The position numbers and the translations under genes were made by a program. The notes below the pieces were generated by a model. It was not told where the DNA came from and ran no database searches. It saw nothing but the letters and a program-made list of their open reading frames with translations. A stretch of 64,000 nucleotides of DNA from Halomonas zincidurans B6 (GTDB lineage: Bacteria; Pseudomonadota; Gammaproteobacteria; Pseudomonadales; Halomonadaceae): NCBI RefSeq assembly GCF_000731955.1, contig NZ_JNCK01000001.1, forward strand, positions 1,302,001 to 1,366,000, read 5' to 3'. Each line of letters starts with the position of its first letter. The first letter of the stretch is position 1. Positions 38,158 to 45,521 of the stretch are shown here, piece after piece.

Positions 38158-39555
38158 TCAGCAGGGCGTCTCGGCATTCCTGCGGGTGTAATAGAACCAG
38201 GTCAGGCCCATGCAGAGCGCGTAAAAGGCGATGAAGCCGTAGAGTGCCGATTCCGCTCCGCCGGTCAACGCGATGGAGCTGCCGAAGGTCTTGGGGATGA
38301 AAAAGGCACCGTAGGCGGCGATCGCCGAGGTGAAGCCGATGGTTGCCGCGGATTCCTTGTCGCTCTGCTGACGCTGCGCTGTGCTATTCAGTGACGGCAT
38401 CAGGCGCGCCACCTCCTGACGGAAGATCTCGGGGATCATCTGGAAGGTGCTGGCGTTGCCCACCCCGGTAAAGAAGAACAGCAGCAGGAACATGGCGAAG
38501 AAGCCCCAGAACGCGCCAGGCTGGTCCTTGATGCCGAGGAAGAACAGCACCCCGGCGACACCGGCGATCATCCCCGCGAACACCCACAGCGTGACCCGAG
38601 CGCCGCCGAAACGATCCGAGACCCAGCCGGTGCCGGCACGCGACAGCGCCCCCACCAGCGGCCCCAGGAAGGCGAACTTGAGCACGTCGACCTCGGGGAA
38701 CTGGTTGGATGCCAGCAGCGGGAAGCCGGCGGAATAGCCGATGAAACTGCCGAAGGTGCCGGTATAGAGCATGCACATCAGCCAGCTGTGCTTGCGTTTG
38801 AAGATGACTGACTGATCCTTGAACGAGGAGCGCGCGCTGGCGATGTCGTTCATGCCGAACCAGGCGGCCGCGGTACCGAGCAGGATGAACGGTACCCAGA
38901 TGAAGCCGGCGTTCTGCAACCACAGGCGCTGACTGTCCCCCAGCGTCTGCGGCTCGCCGCCCAGCGCACCGAAGATCCCGGCGGTGATCACCAGCGGCAC
39001 CACGAACTGCATGACGCTGACGCCCAGGTTGCCGAGTCCGGCATTGAGCGCCAGGGCATTGCCCTTCTCGCGCTTGGGATAGAAAAACGAGATGTTGGCC
39101 ATGCTGGAGGCGAAGTTACCGCCGCCGAGTCCGCACAGTAATGCCACGATCAGCATGACCAGATAGGGGGTGTCCGGGTTTTGCACCGCAAAGCCGATCC
39201 ACAGCGCCGGAAGCGCCAGCGAAGCGGTGGACAGCGCGGTAAAACGTCGGCCGCCGACGATCGGCACCATGAAGCTGTAGAAGATGCGCAGCGTGGCGCC
39301 GGACAGGCCCGGCAGCGCGGCCAGCCAGAACAACTGATTGGAGGTGTAGCCGAACCCCACCTGGGGCAGTTTGGCGACCACCACCGACCAGACCATCCAT
39401 ACGCAAAAGGCCAGCAGTAGACAGAAAATGGAAATCCACAGATTGCGCTTGGCGATGGCCTTGCCGCCGCGCTCCCAGAATTCGGCATCCTCAGGGCGCC
39501 AGTCGGTGAGCACCCGCGGGTGCTCACCTTTGTGTAGCGTGTTGTCCATGGACAT
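38158..39555 (-). CDS. narK2: NarK2-type nitrate/nitrite transporter (MFS)
   Basis: 465-residue major-facilitator protein with twelve hydrophobic segments. It has the NarK/NasA signature regions (FYSFMVPIVGGRRFTALST, GGGNFASSMANISFFYP, AGLGNLGVS, GVGNASTFQMIP). It matches the second NarK of denitrifiers, thought to exchange nitrate for nitrite. The ATG at 39555 is chosen because AGGAG lies 9 bases upstream; ATG at 39564 directly abuts that sequence. It follows narK1 by 68 bp. Confidence 0.9.
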   Translation of the reverse strand: MSMDNTLHKGEHPRVLTDWRPEDAEFWERGGKAIAKRNLWISIFCLLLAFCVWMVWSVVVAKLPQVGFGYTSNQLFWLAALPGLSGATLRIFYSFMVPIVGGRRFTALSTASLALPALWIGFAVQNPDTPYLVMLIVALLCGLGGGNFASSMANISFFYPKREKGNALALNAGLGNLGVSVMQFVVPLVITAGIFGALGGEPQTLGDSQRLWLQNAGFIWVPFILLGTAAAWFGMNDIASARSSFKDQSVIFKRKHSWLMCMLYTGTFGSFIGYSAGFPLLASNQFPEVDVLKFAFLGPLVGALSRAGTGWVSDRFGGARVTLWVFAGMIAGVAGVLFFLGIKDQPGAFWGFFAMFLLLFFFTGVGNASTFQMIPEIFRQEVARLMPSLNSTAQRQQSDKESAATIGFTSAIAAYGAFFIPKTFGSSIALTGGAESALYGFIAFYALCMGLTWFYYTRRNAETPC

Positions 39556-39623
39556 GCTCGTCATCTCCTGATGGGTGCTTGTGACGACCGGGGCCCGGTG
39601 CCCCGGCTGTACCGTTGGCGTGG

Positions 39624-40976
39624 TTAGGCTCGGGCATCCGTCTCCCCGGTCTTGCGGTGGTTTCCGTCCGTCGAGTACTGAGCTTCCGGCAGGTACCGAT
39701 AGCGCTTTTCGGAGAGCTCGGGGATGTGCCGGCGCTCCATGCGCCGGATCGCCACGTGCATCCAGACCAGGGAAACGGCGACGAGCACGAACATCACCAT
39801 GTAAGAGGTGGTCCAGACGCCCGTGAGGTCGAGCACGATCCCGAAGGTGATGGGCAGGAAAAAGCCGCCTAGACCGCCGATCATGCCCACCAGGTCTCCG
39901 ACGGAGCCGACGTGATTCGGGTAGTAGACGGGGATGTGCTTGTAGACGGCCGCCTTGCCCAGGGACATGAAGAAACCGAGCAGCACCGTCAGCACTACCA
40001 CGCCCCACAGCGGCATCGCCAAGCTGAACTCGATCAGGCCTTCCTTGCCCTGAACAGCGTATCGCGTCTCCGGGTAGGCGAGCAGGAACAGGCAAATCAG
40101 CGAGACAATGAAGGTCAGATACATGACCGCGCGGGCGCCGAAGCGATCTGAGAGGTAGCCGCCAAAGGCCCGGAACACGCTTGCCGGCAGCGAATATAGC
40201 GCCGTGAGAGTACCGGCGACCGCGATGCTCACATCGTAAGCGCCAACGTAGTAGCGCGGCAGGTAGGAGGCGAGGGCGACGAAGCCGCCAAACACGAAGA
40301 AGTAGTAGAGCGCGAAACGCCATACCTGGGGATGACGCAAAGGCTCGAGTTGGGTGAGCGCGGAAGTGCCACGGACGCCGGCACGGCGACGGGCCATCGT
40401 CATCGGGTCTTCCTGGGTGAATACCCAGAAAACCACCGCCATGATCGCCAGGACCACGGCGTAGATCACCGCAGTGCGTTCCCAGCCGAGAGCGATCAGC
40501 AAAAACGGGGCGCCGAAATTGGTGATCGCCGCCCCCACGTTGCCGGCGCCGAAGATTCCCAGCGCGGTGCCTTGGCGCTCTTCCTCGAACCAGTAGGAGG
40601 TGTAGGCAATCCCCACGATGAACGATCCGCCCGCCAGACCCACACCGAGGGCGGCGATCAGGAACATCCAGTAGGTCTCCACGTAGGAGAGCAGGAATAC
40701 GCACACCGAGGTCACGAGCATGAGGATGCTGAATACCCGGCGGCCACCGAGCTGTTCGGTCCAGATGCCGAGGAAGATCCGGCTGATGGAGCCAGTCAGC
40801 ACAGGGGTTGCGACCAGGATGCCGAACTCCGTCTCGCTGAGGCCGAGATCCTGCTTGATCCTCACGCCGATAATCGAAAAAATCGTCCATACCGCAAAGC
40901 ACACGGTGAACGCTAAGGTACTCAGTGCCAGTGCCCGGTATTGATCGGGCCTCGTTACGCCTTCCAGGTTCTTCAT
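39624..40976 (-). CDS. narK1: NarK1-type nitrate transporter (MFS)
   Basis: 450 residues, twelve helices, NarK1 branch (nitrate/proton symport). Conserved regions include GILVATPVLTGSISRIFLGIWTEQ in part, GIFGAGNVGAAITNFGAPFL and GFFMSLGKAAVYKHIPVYYP. AGGAA lies 8 bases upstream of the ATG. It is divergent from narX, with an Fnr-type box and a NarL 7-2-7 box in the gap. Having K1 and K2 as adjacent genes is normal for nitrate-respiring Pseudomonas and Halomonas. Confidence 0.9.
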   Translation of the reverse strand: MKNLEGVTRPDQYRALALSTLAFTVCFAVWTIFSIIGVRIKQDLGLSETEFGILVATPVLTGSISRIFLGIWTEQLGGRRVFSILMLVTSVCVFLLSYVETYWMFLIAALGVGLAGGSFIVGIAYTSYWFEEERQGTALGIFGAGNVGAAITNFGAPFLLIALGWERTAVIYAVVLAIMAVVFWVFTQEDPMTMARRRAGVRGTSALTQLEPLRHPQVWRFALYYFFVFGGFVALASYLPRYYVGAYDVSIAVAGTLTALYSLPASVFRAFGGYLSDRFGARAVMYLTFIVSLICLFLLAYPETRYAVQGKEGLIEFSLAMPLWGVVVLTVLLGFFMSLGKAAVYKHIPVYYPNHVGSVGDLVGMIGGLGGFFLPITFGIVLDLTGVWTTSYMVMFVLVAVSLVWMHVAIRRMERRHIPELSEKRYRYLPEAQYSTDGNHRKTGETDARA

Positions 40977-41115
40977 GATGGCTTTCCTGTCACGAGTGAA
41001 ATGATCGAGCGGGAGTCAGGGTGGGCACGGATAATCGCTTGACGTGTTGGCTTGCCATCGCGAGCCCGCCCGGCGGAACCTGTGGCAACCATAGGCACGA
41101 TGCACAGGGGCGTTG

Positions 41116-41129
41116 TTGACTCGAATCAA
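41116..41129 (-). promoter_or_regulatory. Fnr-type box in the narK1-narX gap
   Basis: TTGACTCGAATCAA, one mismatch from TTGAT-N4-ATCAA and identical to the box before narH. The centre is 146 bp upstream of the narK1 ATG. Confidence 0.65.
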
Positions 41130-41176
41130 GGGAATCCACAGGGGCGATGGGCAGGCGGGTTCGGCTGGTGCTCGGC

Positions 41177-41192
41177 TACTCCTTAAGAGGTA
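41177..41192. promoter_or_regulatory. NarL/NarP 7-2-7 site
   Basis: TACTCCT-TA-AGAGGTA fits the inverted heptamer pair TACYNMT-N2-AKNRGTA at every position. It lies 48 bp right of the Fnr box and 115 bp upstream of narX, so phosphorylated NarL could act on narK1, narX or both. Confidence 0.65.
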
Positions 41193-41306
41193 GCCGGGTG
41201 TCTTTACAATATATTGTTTTAAAAGAATTTTATTGAGAGGTGGGGGTGCGCCGGTGCTCGCTGAATCATCACAGGGGCATTGGGGGTAGTCCTGTCCGGA
41301 GTGAAC

Positions 41307-43145
41307 ATGGAGCTATCGCTTACCCGCTCGCTGATCTTTCGAGCCGGCCTTACCATGGCGGGAATCGTCATTCTCGCCCTGATCAGCATGCTCGGGTCGA
41401 TCATGATCGCCGAGACATCGAGTGGCGATGCCGCGGCCATCAATCAGACCGGCTCGCTGCGCATGCAGGCTTACCGTCTGCTAAGCACGCGCCTGCAGAC
41501 AGCGGAAAACGACGGCGTGTTGCGACAACAGCTCGAGCGCTTCGATGCCAGCCTGACCGGCCCGGCCATCACTTCGCTGATTCCCGACGATCCGCAGCAT
41601 CCACTGACCGAGCGGTACGCGGCCGTGACCGAAATGTGGAAGGGCATGCTGCGCCCGGCCCTGCTGAAAAATATCGAACAGCGCCCGCCACAGGTATTGA
41701 TCGACCAGACCGCCGAGTTCGTCAGTGCGGTGAATGGCCTGGTCAGTCAGTTGCAGCAGGAAGCCGAGTCGCGCATCCAACTGCTGCGCCTGCTCCAGGG
41801 CATCGCTCTGTTTCTGACCTTGATTATGGTTATCGGCGCCATGTACAAGCTGGTCAATGACGTGATGCCGCCGCTGCGTGAGCTGTTCAAGGTGGTCAAT
41901 CGGGTGCATCACGGCGATTTCGAGGGGCGCCTGGCTTACGCGGGCAATGACGAGCTGGGCCTGATCTCGCGCACCATCAATCAGATGAACGAGAGCCTGA
42001 CGCAGATATATGCGCAGCTCGAGCAGCGGGTGGAGACCAAGACCGCTGAGCTCAAGCGCAGCAACGAGGCGTTGCGCCTGCTCTACCAGGCCGCGCGTCA
42101 GCTCAACAGCTCGACCCCCGGCAGCGAGGATTTCCGCGACGTGCTCGAGCATCTGGAGCAGGTCACGGGGCTCGGCCCGATCACCCTGTGCCTGTCGCAG
42201 GGCGAGGCCGAGCGCGCCTATCAGCGAATCTCGACCCAGTTGGGCGATCGCCCCGATTTCTGCCAAGCTCCCGACTGCGGCCCCTGCCTGAGCGGCGGGC
42301 GGGTGCCGCCGCGGGTGCGCCCGGTGGTGGTCAGCGAATCCGGCCGCCGCTATGGGGTGCTGTTGATGCAATATCCGGCGGGTAATCCGCCGCTGCGCCG
42401 GCAGCTGGAGCTGGTCGAGACCGTGGCGGGGCTGATCGCCACCGCCCTGTCGCTGGCCCAGAACAACGACGAACAGCGCCGCCTGGCATTGATGGACGAA
42501 CGCGCGGTGATCGCCCGCGAACTGCACGACTCCCTGGCTCAGTCGCTCTCCTACCTGAAGATTCAGGTGGCGCGCCTGCAGGCGCTGATTCGTCAGCAGG
42601 GCTCCTCGACCGACCAGGAAGCGGTCATCGACGAGCTTCGCGAGGGGCTGAGCTCGGCCTACCGGCAGCTGCGTGAGCTGCTCAACACCTTTCGCCTGCA
42701 GATGGCCGAACCGGGACTCGAGGCGGCGCTCAACGAGACGGTGCGCGAGTTCGCCCAGCGCTGCGATCTCAAGATCCTGCTCGAGTACGAATTACGGCAT
42801 TGCCCGCTGACCCCCAACGAGGAGATCCATGTGCTACAGATAGTGCGCGAGGCGCTTTCCAACGTGGTCCACCACGCCAGGGCCGAAAACTGCGATATCC
42901 ACCTGCAGACCACCGGTTCGGGTCAGGTCAAGGTATGCATCCGCGACGACGGGGTGGGCTTGCCCGAGCAGCACGTGCGGCTCAACCACTATGGCACCAC
43001 GATCATGGACGAGCGCGCGATCGGCCTGGGCGGTACGCTCGCTATGCACAATCGAGATGAAGGGGGGGCGGAGGTCACGCTGTGTTTCACCCCGCAGGTC
43101 ACCACCGGGAGTGAATCGGTCAATATGCTGGGAGGCGCGGGATGA
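41307..43145 (+). CDS. narX: NarX, nitrate/nitrite sensor histidine kinase
   Basis: 612 residues from the ATG at 41307 (GGAG 7 bases upstream). Order: first membrane helix (about 8-30), periplasmic sensor with the nitrate P-box (NQTGSLRMQAYRL, about 47-59), second helix (about 170-190), HAMP, a central cysteine-containing module (FCQAPDCGPCLSG), HisKA_3 with the phosphorylated His in ARELHDSLAQSLSYLK, and the HATPase domain (IVREALSNVVHHA; IRDDGVGL). It phosphorylates NarL, whose start overlaps the narX stop by 4 bases. Confidence 0.95.
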   Translation: MELSLTRSLIFRAGLTMAGIVILALISMLGSIMIAETSSGDAAAINQTGSLRMQAYRLLSTRLQTAENDGVLRQQLERFDASLTGPAITSLIPDDPQHPLTERYAAVTEMWKGMLRPALLKNIEQRPPQVLIDQTAEFVSAVNGLVSQLQQEAESRIQLLRLLQGIALFLTLIMVIGAMYKLVNDVMPPLRELFKVVNRVHHGDFEGRLAYAGNDELGLISRTINQMNESLTQIYAQLEQRVETKTAELKRSNEALRLLYQAARQLNSSTPGSEDFRDVLEHLEQVTGLGPITLCLSQGEAERAYQRISTQLGDRPDFCQAPDCGPCLSGGRVPPRVRPVVVSESGRRYGVLLMQYPAGNPPLRRQLELVETVAGLIATALSLAQNNDEQRRLALMDERAVIARELHDSLAQSLSYLKIQVARLQALIRQQGSSTDQEAVIDELREGLSSAYRQLRELLNTFRLQMAEPGLEAALNETVREFAQRCDLKILLEYELRHCPLTPNEEIHVLQIVREALSNVVHHARAENCDIHLQTTGSGQVKVCIRDDGVGLPEQHVRLNHYGTTIMDERAIGLGGTLAMHNRDEGGAEVTLCFTPQVTTGSESVNMLGGAG

Positions 43146-43783
43146 GCGAGACTCGCATCCTGATCGTCGACGATCACCCGCTTTTCCGACGCGGCGTGCG
43201 CCAGCTGGTCGAGATGGACCCGGACATGGTCATCGCCGGCGAGGCGTCCAACGGTATCGAGGCCGTCGAGGTCGCGGGCACACTCGATCTCGACCTGATC
43301 CTGATGGACATGAACATGGCCAAGATGGACGGGCTCGAGGCGCTGCGCCAGATGCGCAGCAACGGCATCGATACGCGGATCGTGATGCTCACCGTTTCCG
43401 ACGCCGACGATGACGTGGTCGCCGCGCTGCGCGCCGGCGCCGACGGCTATCTGCTCAAGGACATGGAACCCGAGGACCTGCTGGCGCGCATCAAGGAGGC
43501 GGCCGAGGGCAAGCTGGTGATCAGCCCGCAACTCGCCGCCATCCTCGCCGGCATCGTCAGCGGCGGCCGCGCCGCGCCCGCCGATGCGCTGGCGACGCTC
43601 ACCTCGCGGGAACTGGATATCCTGCGTGCATTGGCGCGCGGCATGAGCAACAAGATGGTCGCGCGCCGGCTCGACATCACCGAGGGCACGGTCAAGGTTC
43701 ACGTCAAGAACCTGCTCAGGAAACTCGGCTTGCGTTCGCGGGTGGAGGCGGCGGTGTGGGCAGTCAACCACGGGGTTTCATGA
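43142..43783 (+). CDS. narL: NarL, nitrate response regulator
   Basis: 213 residues. The receiver domain is N-terminal with phosphoacceptor D56 (LILMDMNM), switch Thr in VMLTVSD and Lys in YLLKD. The C-terminal LuxR-type helix-turn-helix (about 150-205) has LTSRELDILRALARGMSNKM and TEGTVKVHVKNLLRKL. It binds TACYNMT heptamers and activates nar genes with Fnr. Confidence 0.95.
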   Translation: MSETRILIVDDHPLFRRGVRQLVEMDPDMVIAGEASNGIEAVEVAGTLDLDLILMDMNMAKMDGLEALRQMRSNGIDTRIVMLTVSDADDDVVAALRAGADGYLLKDMEPEDLLARIKEAAEGKLVISPQLAAILAGIVSGGRAAPADALATLTSRELDILRALARGMSNKMVARRLDITEGTVKVHVKNLLRKLGLRSRVEAAVWAVNHGVS

Positions 43784-43789
43784 ACTCGG

Positions 43790-43870
43790 TTACTCGTCGA
43801 TCTTGCTCAGCGCCGAATCCTTGTGCATGACGATGTGATCGGCCTTGTCATTCTCGATCTCGTATTGCGC
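43790..43870 (-). pseudogene. 3' remnant of an unidentified gene
   Basis: Read on the minus strand, an open stretch ending in TAA at 43790-43792 encodes YEIENDKADHIVMHKDSALS followed by KIDE. Its charged, soluble character and codon use look coding, but no start is within reach because stops appear just upstream. I do not recognise the family. It lies 7 bp after narL, tail to tail. Confidence 0.35.
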
Positions 43871-43901
43871 TCATCCTCGCTGGCGCGAGGCCTGTTTACC
43901 T

Positions 43902-43979
43902 GTGACTCGCGTCAAGCCGGTAACCTGCCGCTACCGGCATGACGCCCGTGACGCGCAGTGCCGACATGACTTCAATCAA
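43902..43979. promoter_or_regulatory. Two Fnr-like palindromes in the narL-hmp gap
   Basis: GTGACTCGCGTCAA (43902-43915) and ATGACTTCAATCAA (43966-43979) each differ from TTGAT-N4-ATCAA mainly at the outer bases. Both genes flanking this 336-bp gap end here, so the boxes serve no visible coding gene. Confidence 0.4.
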
Positions 43980-44030
43980 GGCAGGCCGATTCTGTACCGG
44001 CATCACGTAACGTAACGTCGTTTTGAGAGA

Positions 44031-44062
44031 AAGAAGCCAGCCGCTGCGGCGACTGGCTTCTT
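44031..44062. terminator. Bidirectional terminator between narL and hmp
   Basis: AAGAAGCCAG (44031-44040) and CTGGCTTCTT (44053-44062) form a perfect 10-bp stem with a 12-base loop. Both strands are pyrimidine-rich after the stem (TTCTTGTC and TTCTTTCTC). It can end hmp transcripts on the minus strand and narXL transcripts on the plus strand. Confidence 0.75.
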
Positions 44063-44119
44063 GTCATTCATGAGCATGTTGCGTGGCTGGGCAACCAGCG
44101 CCGATGTCGGAGCGGCGAC

Positions 44120-45304
44120 TCAAGCCGCATGAAGCGGTCGTGACGGTCCGAAGTGTTCATAATGGCGTCGTTCGGCGGGCACGCCGAGCGCCTTCAGTGC
44201 CTCGTCGACCGCGGTCATGAACCCCTGGGGACCGACGAAATAACACTCGGGCGAATCAACGGGAAGGTAACGCTCGAGCAGCTCACGATTGACGCGGCCG
44301 ATGTGGTCGGCCCGGTCGTCTCGTTCGCCCCGTTCGTAGAGTGTCACCGATGTCAATATGCCGGGGTAATCCTCCTTGGCCAAGGCATCCAGTTCATCGG
44401 CGAAGGCGTGATGCTCGCGTTCCTGGGCCGCGTGGAGATAGACGACCTGGCGACCCTGTTCGAGCGCACGACAGGCCATGGGCAACATGGGCGTCTGGCC
44501 GACGCCGCCGCTGATCAGCATCACCGGGGCGGTGGTCTCGTCGAGAATCAGCTGCCCCGCGGGCTGGAGAAGTTCCAGTTCGTCGTCGACCGCCAGCTCA
44601 TCGTGAAAGTGTTGGCTGACCCGGCCGCCGGGCTCGCGCTTGATCGAGATGCGATAGCTTTTTCCATTGGGAAAGCCGGACAGGCTGTAGTGGCGATGCA
44701 CCGGTTCGCCATCGATGGTCAGCTTGACGCCGACGAACTGGCCCGGCTGGAAATCGGCGACCGCTCCGCCATCGACCGGTTTCAGCACGAATGAGCGAAT
44801 CACCGCGCTTTCCTGACGGGTCTCGGCAATACGGAATCGCCGCGTGCCCCGCCAGCCGCCGGGGCGTTCGGCGAATTCACGGTAGCTGGCTTCCTCCAGC
44901 TCGATCAGCAGCGTCGCCAGTTCCTGATAAAGGGCGCCCCAGGCATCCGCCACCTCGGCCGTGACCGCATCGCCCAGAACCTCGCCGATGGCCGCCATCA
45001 GGCATTCGCCGACGATCGGGTACTGGTCGGGCCGTATCCCCAGCGACACGTGCTTGCTGACTACCGTGGCGAGCGTCGTCCTGACTTTCGCGGGGTCCTT
45101 GCGCAGCTGCACATAGGCCAGTACGGCGCTGGCGAGCACCCGGGGTTGCCCGCCATCCGCCTGGTGGGCCTGATTGAACAAGGGGGTGACTTCTGGATAG
45201 CGCTCGAACATCAGCGGGTAGAACCGCTGAGTAATGGCATCGAGATGTTCCGCCACGACCGGTGCCGTGGCCTCGATGATCTGCTCCTGGGCATTTGTCA
45301 GCAT
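44120..45304 (-). CDS. hmp: Hmp, flavohaemoglobin NO dioxygenase
   Basis: 394 residues. The N-terminal globin domain (about 1-138) has the proximal His in VSKHVSLGI. The FAD domain follows (HRHYSLSGFPNGK), then the NAD domain (LISGGVGQTPMLPM). It converts NO to nitrate in oxygen and to N2O without it. The ATG at 45304 has AGGAG 7 bases upstream; the frame is open to 45388. It follows narG by 217 bp and may be read with it. A perfect GACTG-N4-CAGTC repeat (45407-45420) lies upstream, but no GGT-N7-ACC NorR site was found there. Confidence 0.95.
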   Translation of the reverse strand: MLTNAQEQIIEATAPVVAEHLDAITQRFYPLMFERYPEVTPLFNQAHQADGGQPRVLASAVLAYVQLRKDPAKVRTTLATVVSKHVSLGIRPDQYPIVGECLMAAIGEVLGDAVTAEVADAWGALYQELATLLIELEEASYREFAERPGGWRGTRRFRIAETRQESAVIRSFVLKPVDGGAVADFQPGQFVGVKLTIDGEPVHRHYSLSGFPNGKSYRISIKREPGGRVSQHFHDELAVDDELELLQPAGQLILDETTAPVMLISGGVGQTPMLPMACRALEQGRQVVYLHAAQEREHHAFADELDALAKEDYPGILTSVTLYERGERDDRADHIGRVNRELLERYLPVDSPECYFVGPQGFMTAVDEALKALGVPAERRHYEHFGPSRPLHAA

Positions 45305-45521
45305 ATTACAACTCCTTTCAAGCTGGTCTGTCTGGGGTGATTCGATCGGGTCGCTGTAGGACGCGATGGGCCGTGCCCATGTCTTCAACCCGAGGCTAAA
45401 TTCATTGACTGAGAGCAGTCGAAATCGGCAATGCCATCAAGCAGCGCCGAGCCTGCGATGGTGCGAATTCGCCCGGTTGCCACGGAACGATTCGCCGTCA
45501 TGTCAGTGAAGCGGGGCGGAA

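Noticed and set aside
45365..45385. Sigma-54 promoter for hmp (GGGCACGGCCCATCGC on the minus strand)
   Set aside because: The GG and GC dinucleotides are not 10 bases apart, and no GGT-N7-ACC NorR site was found upstream of hmp.
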